Assembly: GCF_013376105.1 (NCBI RefSeq)
Contig: NZ_JAAMFM010000015.1
Location: 1-64,000 of the forward strand
Reading direction: 5' to 3'
Length of the DNA stretch: 64,000 nucleotides
Origin: Arthrobacter wenxiniae
GTDB taxonomy: Bacteria; Actinomycetota; Actinomycetes; Actinomycetales; Micrococcaceae
Shown: positions 26,423 through 34,535 of the stretch, piece by piece
Position numbering within the stretch: position 1 is the first letter of the stretch
How the letters are laid out: each line of letters opens with the position of its first letter
Notes under the pieces: generated by a model
What the model was told of the DNA's origin: nothing
The model's database searches: none
What the model saw: the letters and a program-made list of their open reading frames with translations, nothing else
Translations under genes and position numbers: made by a program

Positions 26423-27188
26423 CAGCTCCCCGGACGGTTCCCCGGACGACGGCGTCCAGCTCACCGCACGCCAGGCGCGCATGGCCGCGCGGGAGGCAAG
26501 ACGCCAGGCCAAGGACCAGGCCTACGAGGAGCGGCTGGCCCGGAAGCGGTCCAAGGACGTGCACTTCCTGCGCGGGCACCATGTCATAGACTCCGCGGCG
26601 CTGGCCGAGGCGTTTCCCGAGCCGGAGACGCCCGAATATGCCCCCGGGACCGTCCGCCGCCGCATAACCCACGGCATCACCCTGGTGCTGCTGCTCGCCC
26701 TGGTGGTGGCCGGCGTGGTGCTCGCGGGCATGATCCAGCGCGGGGAACTGGTGGTCCACTTTGGCGCCGCCAAGCACTCCGCCGCCCCCGAGACCTGCCC
26801 CTCAGGACCCTTTGACTATCCGGCCAACAAGGACGTGGCAGTCAACGTCTACAACGGCGGGCGGAAGGAAGGGCTGGCAGCGGGCGTTGCCGCCGAGCTG
26901 AAGAAGCGCGGCTACAAGGTCAAGGCCGTGGCGAACGGCGGGACCCCCTATGACGCCCCGGCGGTGGTGGTCTCCGGGACGGCCGGCCGGGCGGCCGCCT
27001 TCAACCTCCAGCGCAACGTGGCCGGGTCCGAGTACGTCCAGGACGACCGGAAGGACGCCACTGTCGACTTCATCGTGACCAGCAGCTACACGGGACTTGT
27101 CGACGCGAAAAAGGTGGACCAGACGCCCGGCGCCCTGTCCTGCCCGCGGCTGAGCCCCACGGCCAAGGCGCCGGCCACGGCGGGCTGA
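26415..27188 (+). CDS. membrane-anchored LytR C-terminal domain protein
   Basis: A 257-residue single-pass protein. Residues 1-80 are cytoplasmic, with a basic helical stretch ARQARMAAREARRQAKDQ. A transmembrane helix follows at about 88-106 (ITLVLLLALVVAGVVLAGMI). The extracellular LytR_C domain runs from about 145 to 240, with KDVAVNVYNGGRKEGLAAGVAAELKKRGY at its start. The catalytic LytR-CpsA-Psr domain that attaches wall polymers is missing, so it may be a regulatory or accessory wall protein. It shares eight bases with the preceding gene, implying coupling. Confidence 0.88.
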   Translation: MIDSSPDGSPDDGVQLTARQARMAAREARRQAKDQAYEERLARKRSKDVHFLRGHHVIDSAALAEAFPEPETPEYAPGTVRRRITHGITLVLLLALVVAGVVLAGMIQRGELVVHFGAAKHSAAPETCPSGPFDYPANKDVAVNVYNGGRKEGLAAGVAAELKKRGYKVKAVANGGTPYDAPAVVVSGTAGRAAAFNLQRNVAGSEYVQDDRKDATVDFIVTSSYTGLVDAKKVDQTPGALSCPRLSPTAKAPATAG

Positions 27189-27197
27189 ACCGGCACG

Positions 27198-27824
27198 CTA
27201 CCCGATCGTGGCGGGGCGCCCGTCGTCGTCGAACACGGCGCCAACGCCCGCCTGGATGAACCGGACGGCGGCGGCAATGCGTTCCTCGTCCGGGGTGTCC
27301 GCATTGCGCCGCGCCGCGCTGGCCGTCAGCGAGCCGTGGATCAGCTGGACCAGTCCGTCCACGTCGGCCTCGGGCAGGAAGCGCCGGTCCATGCCGTCGC
27401 GCAGGATGTCCGCGAGCAGCTGGTTCAGCTCGCCAACGTGCACGGCCAGCTTCGCAAACGATTCCCCGGACAGCACCGACCGCATGGCGGGCCCCGGCGG
27501 CAGGTGCCGGCGGCTGAGGTCCTCGAGCTGGGCGCGGACATACAGCGACAGCTTGTCCACCGGGTTGTCAAGACCGCCAAGATCCGTTTTGAGGTCCGTG
27601 ACGAAGCGCCCCGTTTCGTCCAGCGCGTAGGCCACCAGGAGCTGTTCCAGGTCCGCGAAGTAGTTGTAGACGGCGGTGCGGCCAACGCCGGCGGTGCGCG
27701 CGACGTCGGTCATGGTCAGTCCCGGAAGGCCGTGGCTGAACAGGAGTTCGCCAAAGGCGTCGAGAATCTTGCGCTGCGTCTGCTCGCGCTGCGCCGCATT
27801 GCTCGGGGCGGCTATTCGTGGCAT
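27198..27824 (-). CDS. TetR-family transcriptional regulator
   Basis: A 208-residue repressor with the N-terminal helix-turn-helix QRKILDAFGELLFSHGLPGLTMTDVARTAGVGRTAVYNYFADLEQLL (about 16-62) and a C-terminal ligand-binding domain. A -10-like TAAAAT on the minus strand (27836-27831) ends six bases before the ATG, a leaderless layout. It is convergent with the LytR_C gene, and its own targets are not obvious; hipA lies head-on behind its promoter. Confidence 0.88.
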   Translation of the reverse strand: MPRIAAPSNAAQREQTQRKILDAFGELLFSHGLPGLTMTDVARTAGVGRTAVYNYFADLEQLLVAYALDETGRFVTDLKTDLGGLDNPVDKLSLYVRAQLEDLSRRHLPPGPAMRSVLSGESFAKLAVHVGELNQLLADILRDGMDRRFLPEADVDGLVQLIHGSLTASAARRNADTPDEERIAAAVRFIQAGVGAVFDDDGRPATIG

Positions 27825-27879
27825 ACAGACATTTTACCGTCAAGGCGTCAGCAAAAACACCTACGGCCTGTGGGACGTG

Positions 27880-29142
27880 TCAGGGCAGCATGGCGGTGCG
27901 CCGGATGCCCAGGACGCGGACGACGGCGGCACTGACGTCCCGCTCGAACGGCAGTTCCGCCGCGGCCAGGGCGGAGGCGGCCATTGCCTTCTCGATGCTC
28001 TTTGCCGCGAGCCGCTCGGGCAGGTGCAGGGTGCGGGCGAACCGCAGCCAGTCGTTGCGGCCGAGCCCGTTCCGGCTCCCGGCGCTGCCTCCGAGCGGCA
28101 GTGCCATGCCCGGGTCGCGGGACGGGTCGCCGTCGGTCAGCTCGGTCAGGATGCCGCCCGGTACACCGGCGGCAAAGCCCTGCTCAATCTCCGCCGCCAG
28201 CGTGCACTGAAGGTCGTAGGCCGGCGCCACAAACCATTCCCCGCCGGGCTGGCGGACCACGGAAATGTTCTTGGCATGCAGGTTGCCGTTGCCGGTCAGC
28301 CAACTGAACAGGAACTGCAGGAACACGTTGCGGGCGGCCAGCACGTGCGCCGAACACATGGCGACAACGGCCGCGGCCACCGCCTCGGTGGGGACGTCGT
28401 ACTTGCGCGAGGGCGGCAGGCCGAGCAGCTGCGCGCCGTCCTCCGTGGCGAGGGGCCCTGCCGGGGAACGGTCAAAACGGGAGACGAGCAGGGCGGCCTG
28501 GCCAACGCCGTCGTACACCAGGCGGGAGGCGGCCACGGGAATGGACAGCGCCTTTGCCTTGGAGAGGAGCAGGTGTTCTGTCTCCACCTGGCGGGCGTGG
28601 CTGCCGTCGTTGAACTTGAGGATGTACGCCCGCGAGGGGTCCTTGTCGTGGACATAGGAGGCGGTGACCTTGTCCTGCAGGCCCGGCAGCGCGGACGGGT
28701 CGACGGGGCCGGGGACGGCGGCAAAGTCCGCGAACCGGACGGCGTCCATGGTCCCGGCAACGGCCAGCAGGGGCGGCACTTCCTCCAGGGGCTCCCCCGC
28801 GGGCACGATCCGGACGTCGCCCACCGGGTTCTGGCCGGCGGCGAGCAGAAGGGAGAACTCGTCTGTGATGGTGGTCTTCACGGCCCACCGCAGCTTGGCG
28901 AGGCGCTCCCCCTCGGGCAGCAGTCCGGCAAAGAACGCCGGCACGGTGCCGTGGGCCAGGGTCACGGGCACGTCCAGCGCGGGCAGAGTGGCCGCGATGG
29001 CGGGCCCGCCGGAGCTGAGGTAGCTGGGCAGGTAGGAAAAGACAACCCCCGCGCGGGCATGCCGGGTCAGGGTCGCGGCGGGGCGGCCCTGTTTGTAGAC
29101 CACGGCGTGGTGGATCTTCTTGGCGTCCTCGGGATCCTTCAT
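27880..29142 (-). CDS. hipA: HipA-type serine/threonine kinase toxin
   Basis: A 420-residue HipA-family kinase. The N-terminal HipA_N part (residues 10-110, VVYKQGRPAATLTRHARAGVVFSYLPSYL) precedes a kinase-like domain with LLVSRFDRSPAG, the conserved loop carrying the autophosphorylated Ser. GNGNLHAKNISVV is the catalytic loop (GDxHxKN type, Asp replaced by Asn) and APAYDLQCT the metal-binding Asp. HipA kinases phosphorylate aminoacyl-tRNA synthetases and stop translation. The change of GD to GN in the catalytic loop should be checked. The ATG overlaps the hipB stop (ATGA). Confidence 0.9.
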   Translation of the reverse strand: MKDPEDAKKIHHAVVYKQGRPAATLTRHARAGVVFSYLPSYLSSGGPAIAATLPALDVPVTLAHGTVPAFFAGLLPEGERLAKLRWAVKTTITDEFSLLLAAGQNPVGDVRIVPAGEPLEEVPPLLAVAGTMDAVRFADFAAVPGPVDPSALPGLQDKVTASYVHDKDPSRAYILKFNDGSHARQVETEHLLLSKAKALSIPVAASRLVYDGVGQAALLVSRFDRSPAGPLATEDGAQLLGLPPSRKYDVPTEAVAAAVVAMCSAHVLAARNVFLQFLFSWLTGNGNLHAKNISVVRQPGGEWFVAPAYDLQCTLAAEIEQGFAAGVPGGILTELTDGDPSRDPGMALPLGGSAGSRNGLGRNDWLRFARTLHLPERLAAKSIEKAMAASALAAAELPFERDVSAAVVRVLGIRRTAMLP

Positions 29143-29345
29143 GGTGCCTGCACCGTCAGGTTCAGGCTCAGTCCCAGGGCGTTGGCCACGGCGGCAAGGA
29201 TGTCCAGGCGCACGGTCTCGCGGCCGTTCTCCAGGTCGCTGAGCACGCGGGGGGAAATGTCCGCCAGGTCCGCCGTCTCGACCTGGGTCAGGTCCAGGGC
29301 GTGCCGCCGGGCGCGGAGCGCCGCGCCGATCTGGGCTGCATCCAT
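29139..29345 (-). CDS. hipB: HipB-type antitoxin (XRE helix-turn-helix)
   Basis: A 68-residue DNA-binding protein: IGAALRARRHALDLTQVETADLADISPRVLSDLENGRETVRLDILAAVANALGL is a complete XRE helix-turn-helix. GGAAGGAAG about nine bases before the ATG at 29345 is the ribosome site. Upstream of its promoter TCCTAGGA at 29461-29468 is a small palindrome that could be part of an operator. It precedes hipA with an ATGA overlap, the standard order. Confidence 0.88.
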   Translation of the reverse strand: MDAAQIGAALRARRHALDLTQVETADLADISPRVLSDLENGRETVRLDILAAVANALGLSLNLTVQAP

Positions 29346-29589
29346 GGGGTGCGCTTCCTTCCGGGCCGGTGAGGCAGGGCCGTTGCCAGTGCCGGCCGGG
29401 ACTTGCATGCCGTGCGCATGTGGCGGGCCCCGGCAGCCCAAATTCCACCTCTTGCTTACATCCTAGGACCTGCTCCGTGAAATTCTGCGTGATCCTGCCG
29501 AAACGGGATGCTGTCCGGCGCGAGCTGTCGCCGGAACGTCGCCTTGCCTGTGCGAAACGCGGTCAATCCGTGCCGGTTTCCCTGAGCAA

Positions 29590-29643
29590 GGGGCGGACTC
29601 GCGAGGAAGGGGAGGGCCTGCACCTGCCTCGCGAGTCCGCCCC
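29590..29643. repeat. 17-bp inverted repeat, copy 1 of a dispersed hairpin element
   Basis: GGGGCGGACTCGCGAGG pairs perfectly with CCTCGCGAGTCCGCCCC around 20 bases. Bases 29595-29650 differ at only two positions from 30754-30809. It lies between the hipB promoter region and the 3' end of the DUF559 gene and may act as its terminator. Confidence 0.85.
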
Positions 29644-29655
29644 TGCCTCGATGGT

Positions 29656-30624
29656 TTAAGCCACGGCGGAGGCCTCGGAGGCGGTGAGGGCGGCCAGAAT
29701 CCGTGCCTTCACGCTCCCGGGGCTTGACAGGTCCTTCCACTCGAGGCGAACGAACCGCCACCCGGCCTCCATGAGCCGCTTCTCCCGTTTCCGCTCCGCG
29801 AGCAGGACCTGCGGGGTGGGGCCGAAGTCAAAATATTTCGTGTCGCCGTCAAACTCCACGATGACCTTTCGGTCCCGCCAGGCAAAGTCGGGGCGGTAGA
29901 GGTGCCCGTCCACCCACAGTTCAAGCTGAAGTTCGGGCTGCGGGATGTCCATGTCCACAATGATCAGGCGGGTCCGTGATTCTCCCGGCGACTCGCTTCT
30001 GCCGTCGAGCGCCTGGAGGACCCGCGCTGCCCGCCGCACTCCGCGGCGGCCGGGGAAGGCAGCGACCATGGCCCACATGACCTCGATCCGGGCGCCCCGG
30101 TGCAAGGCGCTGTCGCCGATGACGACGGCCTCGGCAAACCTGCCCGTGCGGGCGCAGTCCACAACTGTGCGTTCGAGCGTGGTGGCCGTGACGTTCCGGC
30201 CGTCGCGCAAAGGCAAGGAACAGAGGTCGGATGCCGCCAGCCTGTCGTGATGCGAGACCACATCCTTCGGGGTGCCTGTTCCGGAGGTGGCGGAGATGGA
30301 CGAGACATGCACCTTGGGCCCGCAGTTCCAGATGAACAGGCCGTGGAGCCGTGCTGCGCTGAAATATGAATAACGCGGGCTGCCCGGCGCTGTCACAATG
30401 TGCGCCAACAGCCTCAGTTTGTCCCGTTCCCATGGTTTTTGGATCTGCCACACTTCGGCCAGCACATAGGCTCCCCGTCGCAGGCGGTAGACGTTCCCCT
30501 GTTTCAGGGCGGCGGCCAGGACACGGTCGCCAACGCCGGCCCCGGCAAGCTGGGCGGTTGTTGCCACCGGAGTCCCGGCCGGCCACGCGGTGTTCATCCG
30601 TTCCTGCAGCGTCCGTTGTCCCAT
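29656..30624 (-). CDS. AbiEi-like antitoxin domain plus DUF559 endonuclease-fold protein
   Basis: A 322-residue protein. The N-terminal third resembles the AbiEi antitoxin wing: ATTAQLAGAGVGDRVLAAALKQGNVYRLRRGAYV. The middle has TATTLERTVVDCARTG. The C terminus from about 235 is a DUF559/Vsr-like domain with YRPDFAWRDRKVIVEFDGDTKY; an Asp/Glu-rich core of this type is found in very-short-patch-repair-like nucleases. Such proteins are common singletons in Actinobacteria and are often called type IV antitoxin domain proteins, but no AbiEii partner is present. It is enclosed by two copies of a 56-bp repeat. Confidence 0.8.
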   Translation of the reverse strand: MGQRTLQERMNTAWPAGTPVATTAQLAGAGVGDRVLAAALKQGNVYRLRRGAYVLAEVWQIQKPWERDKLRLLAHIVTAPGSPRYSYFSAARLHGLFIWNCGPKVHVSSISATSGTGTPKDVVSHHDRLAASDLCSLPLRDGRNVTATTLERTVVDCARTGRFAEAVVIGDSALHRGARIEVMWAMVAAFPGRRGVRRAARVLQALDGRSESPGESRTRLIIVDMDIPQPELQLELWVDGHLYRPDFAWRDRKVIVEFDGDTKYFDFGPTPQVLLAERKREKRLMEAGWRFVRLEWKDLSSPGSVKARILAALTASEASAVA

Positions 30625-30753
30625 GCACCGAGTCTTGCCTCCGTCGGCAGGACCGGCAAGGCGATGTTTCGGGATTGTGGATAACCCGGCCGGCACGGTC
30701 CGGGCAAGGCAAAATCAGGTCAAAGGTTGCCAGAGTTCCGGCGAGGAAGCGCC

Positions 30754-30830
30754 GGACTCGCGAGGCAGGGGAGGGCCTGCACCTGCCTCGCGCGTCCGCC
30801 CCTGCCTCGCGCGTGCGCCCCTGTCTCGCC
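30754..30830. repeat. copy 2 of the dispersed hairpin element
   Basis: Bases 30754-30809 match 29595-29650 in 54 of 56 positions and in the same orientation. Here one arm carries a change (CGCGCGTCC) that weakens the hairpin, and the last 20-base unit is repeated once more (CGCGCGTGCGCCCCTGTCTCG). It ends ten bases before the kynU stop codon at 30841. Confidence 0.85.
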
Positions 30831-30840
30831 GGCCGTGCCC

Positions 30841-32118
30841 CTACGTGACCTGCAGCCGCTCCCGGAACTGGGGCGCGTCCCACAGCCGGTTGTCGAGGAT
30901 GTCAAAAAGGGCGTCCACGGCGTCCCAAACATCGGCGTAGCCCAGGTACAGCGGCGTGACGCCGAAGCGGAGGACCTGGGGTTCGCGGTAGTCGCCAATG
31001 ACGCCGCGGCTGATGAGCGCCTGCATGATGGCGTAGCCATCCGGATGCGCGTAGCTGACGTGGCTGCCGCGCCGGGCGCGGTCCAGGGGCGTGACCAGCT
31101 CCAGCGGATGTGACCCGCGCCTGGCCTGCACCAACGAAATGAACAGGTCGGTCAGCGCCAGCGACTTCTCCCGCACCGCGCCCATGTCCGCCGCCAGGCT
31201 CACATCGAGCCCGCACTCCACCAGCGCCATGGACACCACCGGCTGCGTTCCGCACAGGAAGCGGCCGATCCCCGCCACCGGCTCGTAGGAGTCCTCCATC
31301 GCAAACGGCCGGGCATGCCCCCACCAGCCGGAGAGCGGCTGCCAAAAACGGTCCTGGTGGCGGGCGTTGACCCAGATGAACGCGGGGGAGCCGGGGCCGC
31401 CGTTGAGGTACTTGTACGTGCAGCCCACAGCAAAGTCCGCCCCGGCCGCGCGCAGGTCCACCGGAACGGCACCGGCCGCATGGGCGAGGTCCCAGACCAC
31501 CAGGGCGCCGGCGTCGTGCACCAGGGAGGTGGTGGACGCCATGTCCCACATGGCCCCCGTGCGGTAGTTGACGTGGGACAGTGCGACGACGGCCACGTCG
31601 CCCCCCAGCGCGGCCTCCAGCGGCTGGCCCTCGTCAATGAGGCGCACCGTGTAGCCCCGGCCCAGGAAGTCGGCGATGCCCTCGGCCATGTAGATGTCGG
31701 TGGGGAAGTTGTCGCGCTCGGTCACGATGACCTTCCGTGCCGGGTCCTGTGCCTGCTGGATGCGCAGCGCCGCGGCCAGCGACTTGAACAGGTTCAGCGA
31801 GGTGGTGTCAGTGACCACCACCTCGCCGGGCCCGGCGCCGATCAGCGTCGCCAGCTTGTCGCCCAGGCGTCCGGGGAGCTCAAACCAGCCGGCCGTGTTC
31901 CAGCTGCGGATCAGCCCCGTGCCCCATTCCTGTTCAATCACGCGCGCGGCCACGCCCGGCGACGTCCGCGGCCGGGCCCCGAGCGAGTTGCCGTCGAGGT
32001 AGATGACGCCGTCCGGCAGCAGGAAGTCATCGCGGAAGCGGCGCAGGGGATCGGCGGCGTCGGCGGCCACGCAGGCTTCCCTGGTGGCGGGCGGTGCGGG
32101 CTGCGGTGCTGTGTCCAT
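30841..32118 (-). CDS. kynU: kynureninase
   Basis: A 425-residue PLP enzyme that cleaves kynurenine to anthranilate and alanine. [14 protein letters not shown] near the N terminus, [50 protein letters not shown] with the PLP lysine in TYKYLNGG, and [15 protein letters not shown] at the end are all diagnostic. No tryptophan dioxygenase or formamidase gene is next to it, so kynurenine must come from genes elsewhere or from outside the cell. Start at 32118 (MDTAPQ), clear of the repeat at 32222. Confidence 0.95.
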   Translation of the reverse strand: MDTAPQPAPPATREACVAADAADPLRRFRDDFLLPDGVIYLDGNSLGARPRTSPGVAARVIEQEWGTGLIRSWNTAGWFELPGRLGDKLATLIGAGPGEVVVTDTTSLNLFKSLAAALRIQQAQDPARKVIVTERDNFPTDIYMAEGIADFLGRGYTVRLIDEGQPLEAALGGDVAVVALSHVNYRTGAMWDMASTTSLVHDAGALVVWDLAHAAGAVPVDLRAAGADFAVGCTYKYLNGGPGSPAFIWVNARHQDRFWQPLSGWWGHARPFAMEDSYEPVAGIGRFLCGTQPVVSMALVECGLDVSLAADMGAVREKSLALTDLFISLVQARRGSHPLELVTPLDRARRGSHVSYAHPDGYAIMQALISRGVIGDYREPQVLRFGVTPLYLGYADVWDAVDALFDILDNRLWDAPQFRERLQVT

Positions 32119-32221
32119 GGGGGGCGTCCTTGCCGGGGTTGGTGGGCGGCCGCGGCCGGCCGGGAAGGAAAATCGGCCGCGCGGGGTGGCGGCCACGTCC
32201 CAATCTATGGCGGGGCCCATG

Positions 32222-32320
32222 GCTGGTCAAGGACGCTGGTCAAGGGCGCCGGTCAAGGGCGCTGGTCAAGGGCGCCGGTCAAGGGCGCCGGTCAAGGACG
32301 CGCGCCAAGGACGCCGGTGC
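32222..32320 (+). repeat. 13-bp tandem repeat, about seven copies
   Basis: GGGCGC[CT]GGTCAA repeats head to tail from the kynU upstream region up to 34 bases before the MFS transporter start. The unit is not a multiple of three, and it lies between divergent starts, so it is non-coding. It may affect promoter spacing for either gene. Confidence 0.85.
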
Positions 32321-32353
32321 GGGTATGGCCGACGCATTGACTACCCTTGGCAG

Positions 32354-33667
32354 GTGAGCAATTTTGTCGTGAAGAGGCCGTGGACCGGCCGCATTGGGGC
32401 CCTGCTGGGGATCATGGTCATGGCCGTGAGCCTGCGGGCGGCCGTCTCCGTGGTGCCTCCCCTGCTGGGCGAGCTGCGCTCCGAGCTGGGCTTCGACGCC
32501 GCCACGATCGGTCTGCTGGCCATGCTCCCGCCGCTCATTTTCGCCGTATTCGGGCTGCTGACGCCGGCGCTGATCTGCCGATTTGGCCTCGAAAAGGTGC
32601 TGGTTGCCGCAGTCGGGCTCGCCGTCGTGGGGCAGCTGGTGCGGGCCGGGAGCGGGCACGTGTGGCCGTTCCTGGGGTGGTCGGCCGTGGTCATGGCCGG
32701 CTACGGGATCGGCAACGTGGTGCTGCCGCCGCTGGTGAAAAAGTACTTCCCGGACCGGGTGGGCGTGGTGACGGCCGGCTATGTGACGCTGCTGGCCGTG
32801 GGCACGGCAGCGAGCCCGCAGCTGGCGGTCCCGGTGGCCGGTCTGACCGGCTGGCGCGTGTCCATCGGCCTGTGGGCCTCGGTCAGCTTCCTGGTGCTGC
32901 TGCCGTGGGCCGTCCAGGCCCTGCGCGACCGGCGGGTGCGCCGGGCCGCCGCTGATGCCGCCGCGGACGACGCCGGCCGCGCACCCGGCGCTGCCGTCCC
33001 CGGTTCCGCCGGGGCCGGGAGCCGGGGCGCCGCACCTGCCGCCGCGCCCCGGCTGGTGCCGTGGCGCTCGCCGGTGGCCTGGGGGCTGGCCATCTTCCTG
33101 GCCGGCAACTCGGCGCAGACCTACGTCTACTTCACCTGGCTGCCGCCGTACCTGACCGGCCACGGACTTGACCCGGCCACGGCCGGGTCGGCGCTGGCCT
33201 ATTTCGCCATTTTGGGCCTGCCCGTCAGCCTGCTGGTGCCGCTGTGGGTGCCGCGCATGAAAAACCCGATCGTCGCGATTTCGCTCTTCGCCCTCTTCTG
33301 GACGATCGGGCACCTGGGCCTCTACTTCTCGCCGATGGACGGCACCTGGCTGTGGGCGACGTCCGCCGGGCTGGGCCAGGGCACCTTCGCCACGGCGCTG
33401 CTGATGGTGAACCTGCGCTCGCGGACCACGCACGGGTCCGCGGTGCTGTCCGGATTCAGCCAGGGCGTGGGCTACGCCGGGGCAGGCATCGCCCCCCTGT
33501 TCTTTGGCACCATCCACGACGCCACCGGATCCTGGACCTGGTCCTTCGCCACACTGGGCGTGTGCCTGGCGGTCATGATGACGGGCGCCGTCATGATCAA
33601 CCCCAAGCGCTACATTGAGGAGTCCGCCGCGGCGCCCGTCCCCGACGCCCTGCCCCGCAGCACCTGA
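32354..33667 (+). CDS. MFS transporter, CynX/NimT-like
   Basis: A 437-residue major facilitator with about 12 membrane helices. Residues 10-60 (IGALLGIMVMAVSLRAAVSVVPPLLGELRSELGF) fit the CynX/NimT subgroup (cyanate, 2-nitroimidazole). A Pro/Ala-rich cytoplasmic loop after helix 6 (about 205-235) separates the halves. The GTG start follows TACCCT (32342-32347) by six bases, a leaderless layout. It is divergent from kynU across the 13-bp repeats and may export or import an aromatic or small organic anion; the substrate is unknown. Confidence 0.87.
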   Translation: MSNFVVKRPWTGRIGALLGIMVMAVSLRAAVSVVPPLLGELRSELGFDAATIGLLAMLPPLIFAVFGLLTPALICRFGLEKVLVAAVGLAVVGQLVRAGSGHVWPFLGWSAVVMAGYGIGNVVLPPLVKKYFPDRVGVVTAGYVTLLAVGTAASPQLAVPVAGLTGWRVSIGLWASVSFLVLLPWAVQALRDRRVRRAAADAAADDAGRAPGAAVPGSAGAGSRGAAPAAAPRLVPWRSPVAWGLAIFLAGNSAQTYVYFTWLPPYLTGHGLDPATAGSALAYFAILGLPVSLLVPLWVPRMKNPIVAISLFALFWTIGHLGLYFSPMDGTWLWATSAGLGQGTFATALLMVNLRSRTTHGSAVLSGFSQGVGYAGAGIAPLFFGTIHDATGSWTWSFATLGVCLAVMMTGAVMINPKRYIEESAAAPVPDALPRST

Positions 33668-33717
33668 CTCACAGCTGCCGGGGTGCGGGGGATGACTGAT
33701 GCGGCGGTGCCGTCCGG

Positions 33718-34500
33718 CTAGCGCAGGCGGCGCTGTCGGTGCACCGGAAAGTGCCGGCGGACCTCCGCCATGGAATCCGGGGAAACGTCCGCGGTGAGGA
33801 CGCCCGGGTCGAGACCGAGCTCCGCCACCACCTCGCCCATGGGGCCGGCCAGCAGCGAATTGCCCACCGACACAGGCGGAGCCTGGCTCACGCCCGCAAC
33901 GTAGAGGCTGTTTTCAATGGCGCGGGCGGCCAGCAGGGTGCGCCACTGGTTCGTCTTCAGCTCCCCCGGCACCCAGGACGAGCAGGCCAGCAGGACCTGG
34001 GATCCGGCGTCGGACAGGGCCTGTGCCTGTTCCGGGAACCGGAGGTCGTAGCAGGTCAGCAGGCCAAAACGCAGGCCTCCCACGTCGAAGGTGACCGGGT
34101 CCGTGGACGGGGCAGGGGCAACAAAGGCGGACTCCTGGAAGCCCTGCGCATCAAACAGGTGGATCTTGCGGTAGGCGGCCAGCAGCCCGCCGTCGGCGCC
34201 AAATGCCGCGAGCGTGTTGTAGGCGCGGGCCGGGTCCGGGGAGGACTCCACCACGCCGGCGACCAGGGCAACGCGGTGGCGCGCGGCGATCCGGGAGAGT
34301 TCGGCGCCCACCTCCCCGTCCAGCGGCTGGGCCGCCGCCGGGAAGGTCGCGTCGATCTTCTTCTTTTCATAGCTGGCGTATTCGGGGAAGGCCACCAGCG
34401 CCGCACCCGCCGCGGCCGCCCGCCCGGCGAACGCGTCGATGGCGCGCAGGTTTGCGGCGGTGTCGGTGCCGGATGCCAGCTGGCCCAGGGCGATGCGCAC
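33718..34500 (-). CDS. carbon-nitrogen hydrolase (nitrilase superfamily)
   Basis: A 260-residue member: Glu in LVAFPEYASYEKKKIDATFP, Lys in AAYRKIHLFDAQGFQES, Cys in FGLLTCYDLRFPEQAQAL. The GTG start (VRIALGQLASGTDTAANLRAI) has GGAAAGG upstream. It is the last gene of a three-gene unit with an amino acid permease and a second nitrilase-type hydrolase, about 35 bases after the permease stop. The pairing of two hydrolases with one importer suggests uptake and hydrolysis of an amide, carbamoyl or polyamine-derived compound. Confidence 0.9.
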   Translation of the reverse strand: MRIALGQLASGTDTAANLRAIDAFAGRAAAAGAALVAFPEYASYEKKKIDATFPAAAQPLDGEVGAELSRIAARHRVALVAGVVESSPDPARAYNTLAAFGADGGLLAAYRKIHLFDAQGFQESAFVAPAPSTDPVTFDVGGLRFGLLTCYDLRFPEQAQALSDAGSQVLLACSSWVPGELKTNQWRTLLAARAIENSLYVAGVSQAPPVSVGNSLLAGPMGEVVAELGLDPGVLTADVSPDSMAEVRRHFPVHRQRRLR

Positions 34501-34535
34501 GTGGGGACCTTTCCGTGGGGGGCGGCTCGATGCGC

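Noticed and set aside
26003-26512. N-terminal extension of the HAD hydrolase
   Set aside because: No HAD features, and it overlaps the promoter and coding region of the divergent leaderless gene at 26123.
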